A stretch of 64,000 nucleotides of DNA from Phaseolus vulgaris (Eukaryota > Streptophyta > Magnoliopsida > Fabales > Fabaceae): the NCBI RefSeq assembly GCF_000499845.2, contig NC_023758.2, positions 4,008,311 to 4,072,310 on the forward strand, given 5' to 3'. A model generated the notes under the pieces. It made no database searches. It was not told where the DNA came from and worked only from the letters and a program-made list of their open reading frames with translations. Shown one piece after another: positions 40,441 through 52,165 of this stretch (positions are counted from its first letter, which is position 1; each line of letters starts with the position of its first letter). Both the position numbers and the translations under genes were made by a program.

Positions 40441-41530
40441 ATCAGTTTATTATTCGTATTATCTGCACAATAAATGGATCGTGTTTCCTATGCACAAACC
40501 TTGCATATGACAAGTTTTAAAAATTATGAGAGTAATCATGTGTTACAACGTTTCTATCATCTACCTAAAAGGAAGCTAGAAAAGAGAAGGAAAAAAAGGA
40601 AAAAAATAATAATATTTAACTCTTCTATGAAAATTCTAAAAAACCATGTATAACTTTTCTCTTAAAAATTATGTAAAAAGGCTCCACTATTAGCTAAATT
40701 TAGAATGATATATTTAAATTTTTTATTGATAAAAAATAAATTAAATAAAAATAAATATTTAAACGATATTCGAACTCTATTACACAAAAAATATTCCAAT
40801 AGTCCAATAATGTCTAACCCATGCTAAAAAGGTATAGCGTGACCTATTTTTATTTATTTGCTTATTTTCCAAACAGAATATACACTTGATAATGTATGTT
40901 GTATTTGTCTTTTATGGGACTTTTTATTACTCTCATAACTACACTTTATTTATTTGTTGCTTCTTTGAGTTAAGAATATGCACTTCTTTTGCCATATGTT
41001 GTGTTCTGGTAATTTTCCAAGCATTGAAGTTGTAATTCAGCTTAAATTATGATTGTATACAATTTAATACAGGAGCAAATTAAATAAAAAGTATAATTTA
41101 TTTTAGTTAGTGCATTAATAAGAAATGTCACAAATAGCAACCGAAATGAGATTATTATTTCTGTTCTAAAATTGTGATTTTAAGTTATAGAATAAACTAG
41201 TTTAATTATTTCTTTCTACAGCTGATTTAAGTGATGAAAATATGTTAGTTAATTTATAACTCACAATTTTATACTACCACATTATAACCTTTAATATTAT
41301 TATTTTGGATTCAGTGTTTTGGAGGTGCTTCTATGGTGGAGGAATGAATAACTTTCATTTTTCATTCTTCTTTCATATGGAGAGATTGAAGATGATGTCC
41401 CGCAAGATCAAAATAATTTACTCACATATCTTTACAGATGTTATCTCTAAGACGAGACATTGTCATTGCATGCATGAGAAAGAAGAAGAAAAAAAGATTG
41501 GAAAAACATTAAGGCACTAAGAAAGAGGAA
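40441..41530. other. Intergenic, no gene seen
   Basis: AT-rich DNA. A 71-residue plus frame at 41305-41520 has no family resemblance. Confidence 0.35.
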
Positions 41531-41533
41531 AAA

Positions 41534-41735
41534 GAGAATCGATTGTCATGCATGTGTTACTTGAGGGAGAATAAATTCTCGTGCATGTGTTATTCATGAA
41601 AGAATCGATTTTCATTCCTGTGTTATTCAAGGGAGAATCGATTCTCATTCATGTGTTATTCAAGAAAATTGATTCTCATTCATATGTTATTAAAGAAAGA
41701 ATAGATTCTCACTCATGTGTTAATCAAGATTCTCA
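41534..41735. repeat. Tandem repeat, about 40-bp unit, five to six copies
   Basis: The unit is roughly 'gagaatcgattctcattcatgtgttattcaag'. Copies start near 41534, 41572, 41603, 41634, 41666 and 41697 with substitutions and small indels. 'gaatcgattc' is palindromic, so each unit contains a short inverted repeat. Confidence 0.7.
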
Positions 41736-41919
41736 TATACTTAAAATTAATTTTATTGGCATTGAGAATCTATTCTCATATTAAATATTATATAATTTTA
41801 TGTAACAAAAATATTTAATTATACTATTAATAACAATATATAATTATAAATAATGATAATAATAAAATAAAATTATAATATAAACAAAATATATATAGTT
41901 ATATAGAATGACAAATGTA

Positions 41920-43794
41920 GGCTCAATTCCCTATCTAGTACCATTTACATCTTTATTTCCCTATCTAGCACCCTTTTGTTTTTATTTCCCTATCTAGCAC
42001 TCTTTTATTTTTTATTTCCCTATCTAGCAACATTTAAAAAATAAATAAATAAATAATAAATTATTATTTTTTTATAATTTTAATTTTGAATGCATTAAAA
42101 AATAAATATTTTTAATGTTTAAAATAATTAGAAATATAATTAATGAATAAATAAATGAGTTTTTACAAAATAAAAATAAAAAAGTAATAAATTAAAAATG
42201 TTTAGTTTAAAATTATTTTTTTTAAAAATGAAGAAAATAAAAAATTAAACTCTACAACAACATAAAAGTTGAATCTATAAACATAAATTAGTATTTATTT
42301 ATATTATTATTTATTATGTAATCATGTTAATTTCAAGTAAAAAATACATGACATATTTATAAAAAAACCAAAGTCAATTAGTATTAATTAATAGTGGACA
42401 CATAAATAATATTGAAGTGTTTACCTAAATGCAAAATTCTAAAAAAAACTAATACAAACGTTACACTTAATGCTTAAAAATGAGAAGAAAAAAATTCAAA
42501 AATAAATAAGTCTAGAAAATAAAAACAACAACAATAAAATAAAAACAAAAACCATAAATAAATAAAGATTGACAGAAAAAATAATAATAACTAAAAACAT
42601 AAAAGGTATAAAATAAAGGAAAAACAAAATAAGATAAAGATAAAAGATATAAAAAAAATCAAATAAATCAAAACAAGATAAATATAAGAGATATAAGGCG
42701 ATATTAAATAAGTATATGTTGATCATAAAAAGGAAAATAAATGAGAGATGATCATTCATTTAATATGTTATTCAATGGTACATTAAATAGTTTGTGCAAA
42801 ATGAAACATAATTAATGACGAAAAGTAGACGGTCTACTAATGTTGGGACACGTTCTTTTTGTAGACCGTCTACTTTTCGTCATTAATTATGTTTCATTTT
42901 GCACAAACTATTTAATGTATCACTTAAGAAAATATCAAATGAATGATCATCTTTTATTTATTTTCCTTTTTATGATCAACATATACTTATTTAATATCGC
43001 CTTATATCTCTTATTTTTATTTTGTTTGAATTTTTTTTATATCTTTTATCTTTATCTTATTTTGTTTTGCCTTTATTTTATATCTTTTATGTTTTTAGTT
43101 GTTATTTTTTTTATGTCATTCTTTATTTATATTTATTTTTTGTTTTTATTTTATTGTTGTTGTTTTTATTTTCTATACTTATTTAGTTTTGCATTTTTTT
43201 GGTCTCATTTTTAAGCATTAAGTGTAGCATTTGCATTAGCTTTTTTTTAGAATTTTGCATTTAGGGTAGACACTTCAATATTATTTATGTGTTCACTATT
43301 AATTAATACTAATTTACTTTAGTTTTTTTATAATTATGTCCTGTATTTTTTACTTGAAATTAACATGATTATATCATCAATAATAATAAAAATAAATGTT
43401 AATTTATGTTTATAGATTCAACTTTTATGTTGTTGTATAGTTTAATTTTTTATTTTCTTCATTTAAAAAAAAAATAATTTTAAACTAAACATTTTTAATT
43501 TATTACTTTTTTATTTTTATTTTGTAAAAACTCATTTATTTATTCATTCATTATATTTTTAATTATTTTAAACATTAAAAATATTTATTTTTTAATGCAT
43601 TCAAAATTAAAATTATAAAAAAAAATTATTATTTATTTATTTATTTTTAAAATGGTGCTAGATAGGGAAATAAAAAATAAAAGAGTGCTAGATAGGGAAA
43701 TAAAAACAAAAGGGAACTAGATAGGGAAATAAAAACAAAAGGGTGCTAGATAGGAAAATAAAGATGTAAATGGTGCTAGATAGGGATTTGAACC
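41920..43794. mobile_element. 1.9-kb foldback element with arms over 900 bp
   Basis: The left arm is 41920-42837 and the right arm is 42861-43794, inverted copies of each other with a 23-base loop (42838-42860). The innermost 21+ bp on each side (gacgaaaagtagacggtcta) pair perfectly and most of the arms remain close. The element is flanked by the 10-bp direct repeat gacaaatgta (41910-41919 and 43795-43804), which supports a transposition event of Mutator-like type with long terminal repeats. Each arm begins with four to five subterminal copies of 'ccctatctagcacc'. The long hydrophobic open frames in the arms are AT-driven and are not called as genes. A transcript would fold into a very long hairpin. 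Confidence 0.85.
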
Positions 43795-43804
43795 GACAAA
43801 TGTA

Positions 43805-44297
43805 TATAATAATAATTATTATTATTATTTTCATAAATGATAATATATTTAATAATATTTTTAAGTTTAATACAAAATTATTTTGTATCGTATGTTTTTT
43901 TCAACATTTTTCAATTTGTACAAAAATTTTCGATCCAAAAATATCAAAAACAATATTTTTATTACAATCAATAAACTATATATTTTTTTTCATGTAATTG
44001 CTTTTGATAAATTTATTTTGATATAATTAATTTAAATCTAAAAATAAAAATAGATCATAATTTATTGTTCAAATATTTTTTAATAACAAATGAAAAATTA
44101 TAAACTTATATTTTACAACTTTAACAAAAAATTCTAGATTTTCTCTAACCATTATATCATGCAAAATTTTTAATAAATCATTATCTATTCTTTAATTCAA
44201 ACAACCTCAAAACAACTTCTTATATCCTTACATATTCAATCCTCAAATCTCCATAAATCCTCTCTCCAATTCAATGAAACTTAAAAAAGCTATGATG
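43805..44297. other. Intergenic, 3' side of OPR-c
   Basis: Very AT-rich, with no gene seen. It should contain the OPR-c 3' untranslated region. Confidence 0.4.
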
Positions 44298-45473
<1,176 letters not shown>

Positions 45474-45482
45474 TTATATAGA
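45474..45482 (-). promoter_or_regulatory. TATA box of OPR-c
   Basis: The minus strand reads ctatataac 100 bases upstream of the ATG at 45374. Confidence 0.55.
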
Positions 45483-45528
45483 GAGTGGAGTGAGCAGAGG
45501 AAGGAGAAGGATCGCAGAGAGTTGAAGG

Positions 45529-45547
45529 TGACGTGTGCCATTGCGTA
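45529..45547 (-). promoter_or_regulatory. as-1-like element upstream of OPR-c
   Basis: The plus strand reads tgacgtgtgccattgcgta, identical to the OPR-a copy. Confidence 0.6.
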
Positions 45548-46420
45548 GAATGAGTGAGCTTTGTTTGACCTATATCATACCATTTTTGACCTACACCCAA
45601 AACACTGTCTCAAATGTTCTTAACTATGTGAAGTGTTTATTGTATTTCTAATGAAATAAAAATTAAGTTTTCACTCCTCTAATGCATCTTCTACATTAGT
45701 GAGTTTAACTCCTCTAATGTCACGGAGGATGAGAAGATATGTGGTTGTGGGAACTGACATGCATTATAGTAAGTTTTCGTAAATTCTGTGATTTCTAGAT
45801 ATCTATATCTAAAAGTGTTTTTTTCATAGTTGGGATTGGACCGAATACTTGTATTCAAAAGATTATAGTTAATCTTTTTCTGGATATGGATATCCATAGT
45901 TAAAGAGTACGATTTTGGATGAGAGTATCTATACAAGTATGACACTTTCGGATATCAATATCTACAGATAAAATTGACATTTTTGAATGTTAATATCTAT
46001 AGATGAATATGTGACGAAAAACGAGTTGAATCTAAAAATTTATGTTGGTTGCATATAATATAGGAGAAATAGTCTAATTCACAACTTTTTTTTTGAATTA
46101 ATAAATATTGAATAACCAATATCTGTACATAAGTTTACAATATATTTTAGTAAGGAAAAGTAATTTCACTAATTATCTAGTTAATAAATATTTCAATGAT
46201 TTTAATAAAAGATGATTAAATTATTGTTTTTGACATAATAATGAAATAGCCGTCGACGTTAATCAATTAAAACACAATACAAACACTTTATCTCCAAAAA
46301 GCCGTCTTCATTCATTCATCTTTTTCTATTGATGTGATTAGTTGTCACCACAGTACTTAAGAGGGAAAATGTAGGTAGCAAGTGTAATTTTGATCAATTA
46401 TTGTGAAAATGGATAAAAAA
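45548..46420. other. Intergenic upstream of OPR-c
   Basis: No gene is seen. The part 45780-46010 has repeated 'gatat.tatat/ggatat' motifs. Confidence 0.35.
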
Positions 46421-46424
46421 AATT

Positions 46425-47420
46425 ATTTTAAAAGGTACGTAAATTATGTCAATAAAATACAACTTTATCATATTGAAATTAAATTGTGTAAAACTGAAAT
46501 AACTTTGCTTTAACAATTAAGTTGTGTGAGGATAAATCAATTTTGATTAATATTTAAGTGAGATCCTGATATTGTGTGAGGATAAATCAATTTTGATTAA
46601 TATTTAAGTGAGATTCTGAGAGGTAAAAACGATTTTAGTGTATTGAATAATTGAAAAAGTCACTGTACTATCACACTGCTTTCAGTAATTTTTTTTTATA
46701 TAAGAGTCGTGGATGGTAGCAACGACTTTGGTACTTCTTTGAATTGCTTTAACATATGTTCCAATATATTTGACTCACTTCATGCCATTAAATATAAAAA
46801 AAAAACATACAAAATTTAATAAATTTGTGTTAGTGATGAGTGAGGAAGACAGTACCAATTTAATTGCTAATAATGTGGTAATTTAAGTTGTCAATTTTTT
46901 AAACATATTAAATATTATTTGACTAATTTAATTGAAATTATAACTATAATTGAAAATATAATTAAAACCGTGTAGTAACGTGAATGATTATTATCTGTGT
47001 GCATTAAAATGTTTTTATCAATGTCCAACAATTCTCATTATTCTTTGTTTTTTCAGATCAACACCTCTTTAGTGTGAATGCACAAGTGTTTCACTTTTTG
47101 GTGATCTTTAGATAATTTATTTTCTCTTGTCAAAATTATTGGTACCTTCCACGATTTTTATATAAATATTTTTGAACTAAAATAGTATAATTCAATACAC
47201 TGAATTTGTATTTTTTTTCTCATAATTTAACTATTTTACTTAAATATTAATTAAAGTCGTTTTAATCCTGTACGACTTCATTATGTAACCAAAGTCATCA
47301 CACCCTCACACAACTTTATTCTCGTCAAAATAAAGTCGTTTCAGTTCTACACGATTTTAATGTATTTTAATGTGAAAGAGTTGTGTCTTGTTAACATGAC
47401 TTACCTATATTCAAAAATAA
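46425..47420. repeat. Imperfect foldback repeat, possible MITE
   Basis: The left arm (about 46425-46730) and the right arm (about 47130-47420) are imperfect inverted copies. Matching pairs include aagttgtgtgagg (46519-46531) with cctcacacaactt, 'taaaactgaaa' with 'tttcagttcta', and 'ttatataagagtcgtgga' with 'tccacgatttttatataa'. Borders and a target duplication are not clear. The left arm also has an internal tandem duplication. Confidence 0.5.
46522..46621. repeat. 50-bp tandem duplication
   Basis: The unit starting ttgtgtgaggataaatcaat occurs at 46522-46571 and 46572-46621 with two or three differences. Confidence 0.85.
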
Positions 47421-47632
47421 TATTTGCAATATATATTTTTAGAGTCAATTTAAGTTGAAAGTAGTATATTAAAGAAATAGTAAAATAAATAATATATATA
47501 AAATATTTATTGTTCTTACTGAATTTGAGATTTGAATATTTCGAGTTGTTAATTACATATGATTTCGTACTTAATGAATTGTCGAGTTTTAACACCAAAA
47601 TTGAGTGATTTTTAGAAAAAATTTCAACATTC

Positions 47633-47773
47633 TATTAGACCATTAGTTACAACTGTTAGCTGTTCTAACGACGATTTACTGTTTCTCTCCACCTCCATTC
47701 TTCTCACTCTGTATATAACTCCTTCTTGGTGTTTCATCAAGAAGATTTTCTTTCTCTTTCTGTTATTCTAATA
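47633..47773 (+). repeat. 5' LTR of the old copia element
   Basis: Starts tattagaccattag and ends ttattctaata. It contains 'gtatataactcc' as TATA. The primer-binding site follows at once. Confidence 0.88.
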
Positions 47774-48648
47774 TGGTATCCTGAGCCAATTTTTTTTCTC
47801 CATGGCCTCTTCCTCTTCCTCTTCCTCGTCTTCTTCAACCTCTGTCCGGACCACCTCTGTTGTGGCTACGTCTCTCCTGGCTCATCAGTTCAATACCCCT
47901 ATCTCTCTCAAATTAAATGATGAGAACTTCCTCATATGGAAGCAACAAGTCCTCGCCACCTTGCGCGGTCTTGATCTCATGCATTTTCTGGATAGCAGTC
48001 ATACTCCATTGGAGTTCCTACAAACTTCCGAAACCCCACCTACGGAAAATCCAGTGTTTCACTCTTACCACAAACAAGATCAGTTGATCGTTGCATGGCT
48101 TCTCGCTGCCATGACTTCTCCGCTTCTGACAAAAATGGTGGGTCTGGAAACCTCCGCACAGATCTGGCATCGTCTTCTCACTCACTACGCTTCCCACACT
48201 CGTGCCATGGTCAAGAAGTTTCGAATGCTTCTAAAGACGCCCAAGAACGACAAATCCATCTATGCGTATCTCAATGACATCAAGAAAGTTGTTGATTCTT
48301 TGGCTGCAGTGGGTTCTCCGCTATCAACTGCCGATCACATTGATGCCATTCTTGATGGTCTGTCTGCGGATTTTGATGGGTTCATCACGTCTGTTCTTTC
48401 CCGCAGTGACCCATACAGTGTTGACGATCTAGAAGCACTCTTGCTGGCTCAAGAAGCACGGTTTGATAAACACAAACTATCGCATGATACTCTTCTTCAG
48501 GTAAATACTGTCTCTACTCCTACTCCTTGGCAATTCAAAACTCAAAATAAAAAGAAGTTCCATTCCTATACTTCGCGTGGAGGCAGCTCTACAAATTCTT
48601 CTGGACCTAGCTTTTCTAGTTCGCGCACTCGTCCTTCCTCACCTCAAC

Positions 48649-49346
48649 TGATGGCAAATTTCATGAAGGTCTTCTTGAATCATGTAAGAAAATGGTGCGG
48701 AAGCTATGGAGGTGTGTGTGCAAGATCCTCCTAAGAGTGATGTTGATCTTGAAGGTGCATGATAAGTATGAACATTGGGAGGTTCGGCCAGCCCAAGGAA
48801 AGATGAAGGATGTGAAGTTTAGAGCCTAGAGTTCTAGGGAGAAGCAAAGCTTGGCACAAAATGGCAGCATAACTTTACTCACAATAAACTTGAAAATACA
48901 AGGTGTAGGCTCCTCCTTTTATAGGCTAAGGAGGACCATAATGCAACCCTAATGCTAGCAAAATGAAATGTAAATGTGAAGCACATGGGTGCACATGGCA
49001 CATGGGTGCACAAATGAGCACATGGGGAGGGGTGTGTCTAGTTTTTATGCTCATCCCCTCCATGGGCTTTCTAGACCGGCCTTGGTAAATTTAAAGGTTT
49101 TTTTAGAAACTCTAAGTTTACCTAGGTTGGTGTTTTAGGTGCCAAAATTAATTCTAAGAAAATTACAAATAAAGTTCCTATGCTAATTTTGACAAGAAAT
49201 TAAAGTCTACTCTACACTAGAGTTTATGGCATTTGAACATGTAAAAGAACGTCTTCTTGGATCCTCTTGGCCATAACTCTATGGTTGGCCCAAATCTACC
49301 CTTTGGTGAGCTTGCATGTGGGCTTGTGCTTGGGCCTCTTCCATCA
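48649..49346 (-). mobile_element. Solo LTR of a gypsy element, reverse orientation
   Basis: This 698-bp block reads on the minus strand as an LTR starting tgatggaagaggcccaagca and ending ...tttgccatca, closely similar in layout to the LTRs of the gypsy element at 49613-57339 (tgatggaggagggcc... / ...atgccatca). The shared promoter segment 'agtttattgtgagtaaagtt' and the 'gggctggccgaac' block are clear. Flanking 5-mers are tcaac (48644-48648) and ttaac (49347-49351), one transition apart. No internal domain remains, so it arose by LTR-LTR recombination. Confidence 0.85.
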
Positions 49347-49612
49347 TTAACCCTCTCCCTGGACTTCTATCAAGTTATCCTGTCAGATTTGTCATAAACC
49401 AGGTCATACTGCAGACACTTGCTGGCACCGTTATGAACCACCTGCTACACATCACTTTCATGCCAACGTCTCACAGTATGCACCTTCTTTTGACCAAGAT
49501 TCCACTCTATCCATTCTTGGCGCTCCTTCTACCATTGACGACCCTCTATGGTACCCTGATACTGGTGCCACCCACCACGTCACAAAAGACTCAAAGATTT
49601 TCTTACAGAAAC

Positions 49613-50308
49613 TGATGGAGGAGGGCCAAGCACATCTAGCCATGGGAGCCAAAGCCCAAACCATGAAGAGCGTCTAGACCAAGGAGAGCGTCTAGCTCCA
49701 AGGAATGAGCGTCTAGGACGTGAAGAAGGGAAGCTACCCATGGAGCGTCTAGATGTGGAACTAGACCGTCTAGGTCCTCTCACAAGATCAATGGCTAAGC
49801 ATGTACAAGCACAAGTGGAAGAAGCCACGGATGGAAGAGAGAAAGCCTTGTATATGTTGCATAAAGGCCCAATAGGGGTACTTAGTAGATAGGGTAGTGT
49901 AGAAAGCACATTTGAAGGAAACATTCTAGAACCTTGCTAGGTGTGACCGGTCATAGCACATGGCCTATGCTTTGCATTTCATTTGGTTTACATTTCATTA
50001 TGTATTAGCTTAGTTCCTACGTCCAAATAGCCTATAAATAGGGAGGCTATCTCATGTATTTTCCAAGTTTATTGTGAGTAAAGTTATGCTGTCAATTTGT
50101 GCTCAACTTTGCTTCTCCCTAGAATCCTAGGCTCTAAACTTCAATTCCTTCATCTTTTCCCTTGGGCTGGCCGAACCACCCAATACCCACACTTATCATG
50201 CACCTACAAGATCAACACCACTCTTAGGAGGATCTTGCTCACTCTCATTCATTGCTTCCGCCCCATACTCTACATTGATTCAAGAAGACCTTCATGAAAA
50301 TGCCATCA
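49613..50308 (+). repeat. 5' LTR of the gypsy chromovirus
   Basis: Starts tgatggagga and ends atgccatca. TATA box tataaata at 50033-50040. The first 280 bases duplicate the pol C-terminal coding sequence and hold five 'gagcgtctag'-like motifs. Confidence 0.93.
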
Positions 50309-52165
50309 TTTGGTATCATGAGCTTTGGTTCTTCAAGATGAGTAGCTCTTTGTCTTTTCAATTTTAGTTCTTCTTTATTTCATATTGTCATTTAATTTCC
50401 ATACTTGTCTTGCTATTTTTTTACATTTTAATTTGTTCTTGGTGTGCTTTGTGGAAGATCCAACCGAAGCACTCTTGTTCAATTGATCTTGAACAAGTTC
50501 TTGTGCAATTTGTGATAGGATTCCATACACCTTTGAGTTGCTATTTTCTTTTAGGCTTTTGAGTCTTTATTGCTTTCATTATTTGGTTCATATTATGCTT
50601 TGAGTCTTTAATTTTCTGAATCTATACATGTTTTGTCAAGTCATGTTCATCCATATTGTCAACAATTCATAGTAGTCCTTTTATTTGGCTTGATTGTTTC
50701 TTGATTTTGGGTCTCTTTTTTTTGTTTGAATCTGCTGTTCTTTGCTCCTTTGGTGCCTTTTTAATTTTAGTTTGAGTTCATATTGTGTTTAGATTCTACA
50801 CAATTCTATTTCACAAATTTCCATTGTGTCTAAACTTTGGTATCTTGCTGTTTTTGTTTCCAGTTTTCAGATTCCCCTGTTTTCACCTTCTCTGTTTTGG
50901 CTGTTTTAACCCAGAAAAATATTTCCACTCATAGGAAAATTTTGATTCTCTGGAAAATGCAAGTTTAAAGTGTTATAGAAAGGACAAAAAAAGAATTAGG
51001 TCAAAAGAAGCAACAGAAAAAAAATGATAAATCTTTTAAAATCAGAGTGCAAATCTGAAGCGCTCCAGCTGGCCTAACCGAACACCAAAATTGCAAAATT
51101 TATTAAAAAAAAATGGTGCATGCGTTTTGAGTGATTCCAAAGCCAGATTTTAGATAAGATCCTAAATATCTTGCATAACAAATTTCAGAGTCAAATTTTA
51201 AAAATACAGCTCAGCATAAATCGGGGAACAAACACGTTTCTGGCCCACAACATTTTCCAGTGGTGCTGTTTTTTTTATTTGGTCATCTAATCTAGTGCTT
51301 TTCTTTAGGAATTCTTTTGTGTGCCAACCTTTAATTGAGTACCTTTATTTGTTTGCTTTAATTACTTGACTCTCTTTCTAGTTGTCATAATCTAAATCCT
51401 TTTGGTGGTACTGTTTTATTCAATTAAATTTGTTTCTTGCTTTTGTTCTTTGACCTCTAATTTGGGTGCTGAAATTTATTCTTCTTTGGTGCTTATGTGA
51501 ATGGGAACTTGATTTGGTTAAGGTTTAGCCCTTTGTTAGGTGCTGGAAATTGGAGAATTAAAGACCATCATTCTAAGGAGAAGACAAGGCCAAAGCCGAA
51601 ACAAGCATTCTTGAAAAACACTACAAACACTTGGAAGATCAACAAGCAAAGACAACAAGGAAGTGTACTAACCAAAAAGAGGATCAACAAAGGGAGTTCT
51701 CTTATTTCCTTTGCAACTTGGTTTATTGTTAATTACCTTTTTAATTACGTTTTAGACGGTGAGTGTGTCTTCAAGGGCTCTAAGTGTCCAAGAAGCCTCA
51801 CCTAGGGCCGAATAGTATAGCATTCTTGTTTAGTAATTGTTACTTGTTTGAAATTGCTATTCTATTGCTTTAGTAGAAGCGCTTTGCATGTTTAATTTTG
51901 TTTAAATTTTGTGCTAAACCGACTAGCTTTGTTGCATAGTTAGCTTACATTGTTTTCTTGCATTTATTTCTCAACTTATTTGTGTTCTAAGTGTTTCACT
52001 AAGAGAAAGTCTTGTGTGAAGATATTGGGGGATAGTTTTTGGCAAGGAAAAGGCTTGGTACTTAAGTAGTCCTTTGTGACTCACCTCCCTTACCTGGAAA
52101 ACTACCTTCTTTAACTTTCCTAAACTTTCTCAAAGTAAAACACCTATATACACAAAGTTTTAGCC
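50309..52165 (+). other. Long untranslated leader of the gypsy element
   Basis: A leader of about 1.86 kb separates the primer site from the gag ATG. A short frame at 51497-51805 is Lys/Thr/Asn-rich and ends before gag; it is not supported as a gene. A possible splice donor (gacg|gtgagtg, near 51759) is present but no matching acceptor was fixed. Confidence 0.55.

Noticed and set aside
41534..41735. Regularly spaced repeat considered as a CRISPR-like array
   Set aside because: The whole 40-bp unit varies gradually with no unique spacers, and the host is a plant; it is an ordinary minisatellite.
42496..43214. Long hydrophobic open frames (87 and 124 codons) in both arms of the foldback element
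   Set aside because: They are Phe/Leu/Ile/Tyr-rich because the DNA is nearly pure A/T, they mirror each other by inversion, and no family motif or start context supports them.
49347..49369. Bases after the solo LTR considered as a leftover purine tract of the gypsy element
   Set aside because: With the tcaac/ttaac duplication removed, these bases continue the copia gag in frame, so they belong to the copia.
49580..49924. Minus-strand Ser/Arg-rich frame of 114 codons, repeated at 56440-56955
   Set aside because: It is the antisense shadow of the gypsy pol tail duplicated in both LTRs.
51497..51805. 102-codon frame in the gypsy leader
   Set aside because: Low-complexity Lys/Asn/Thr composition in an untranslated leader, not linked to gag by frame.
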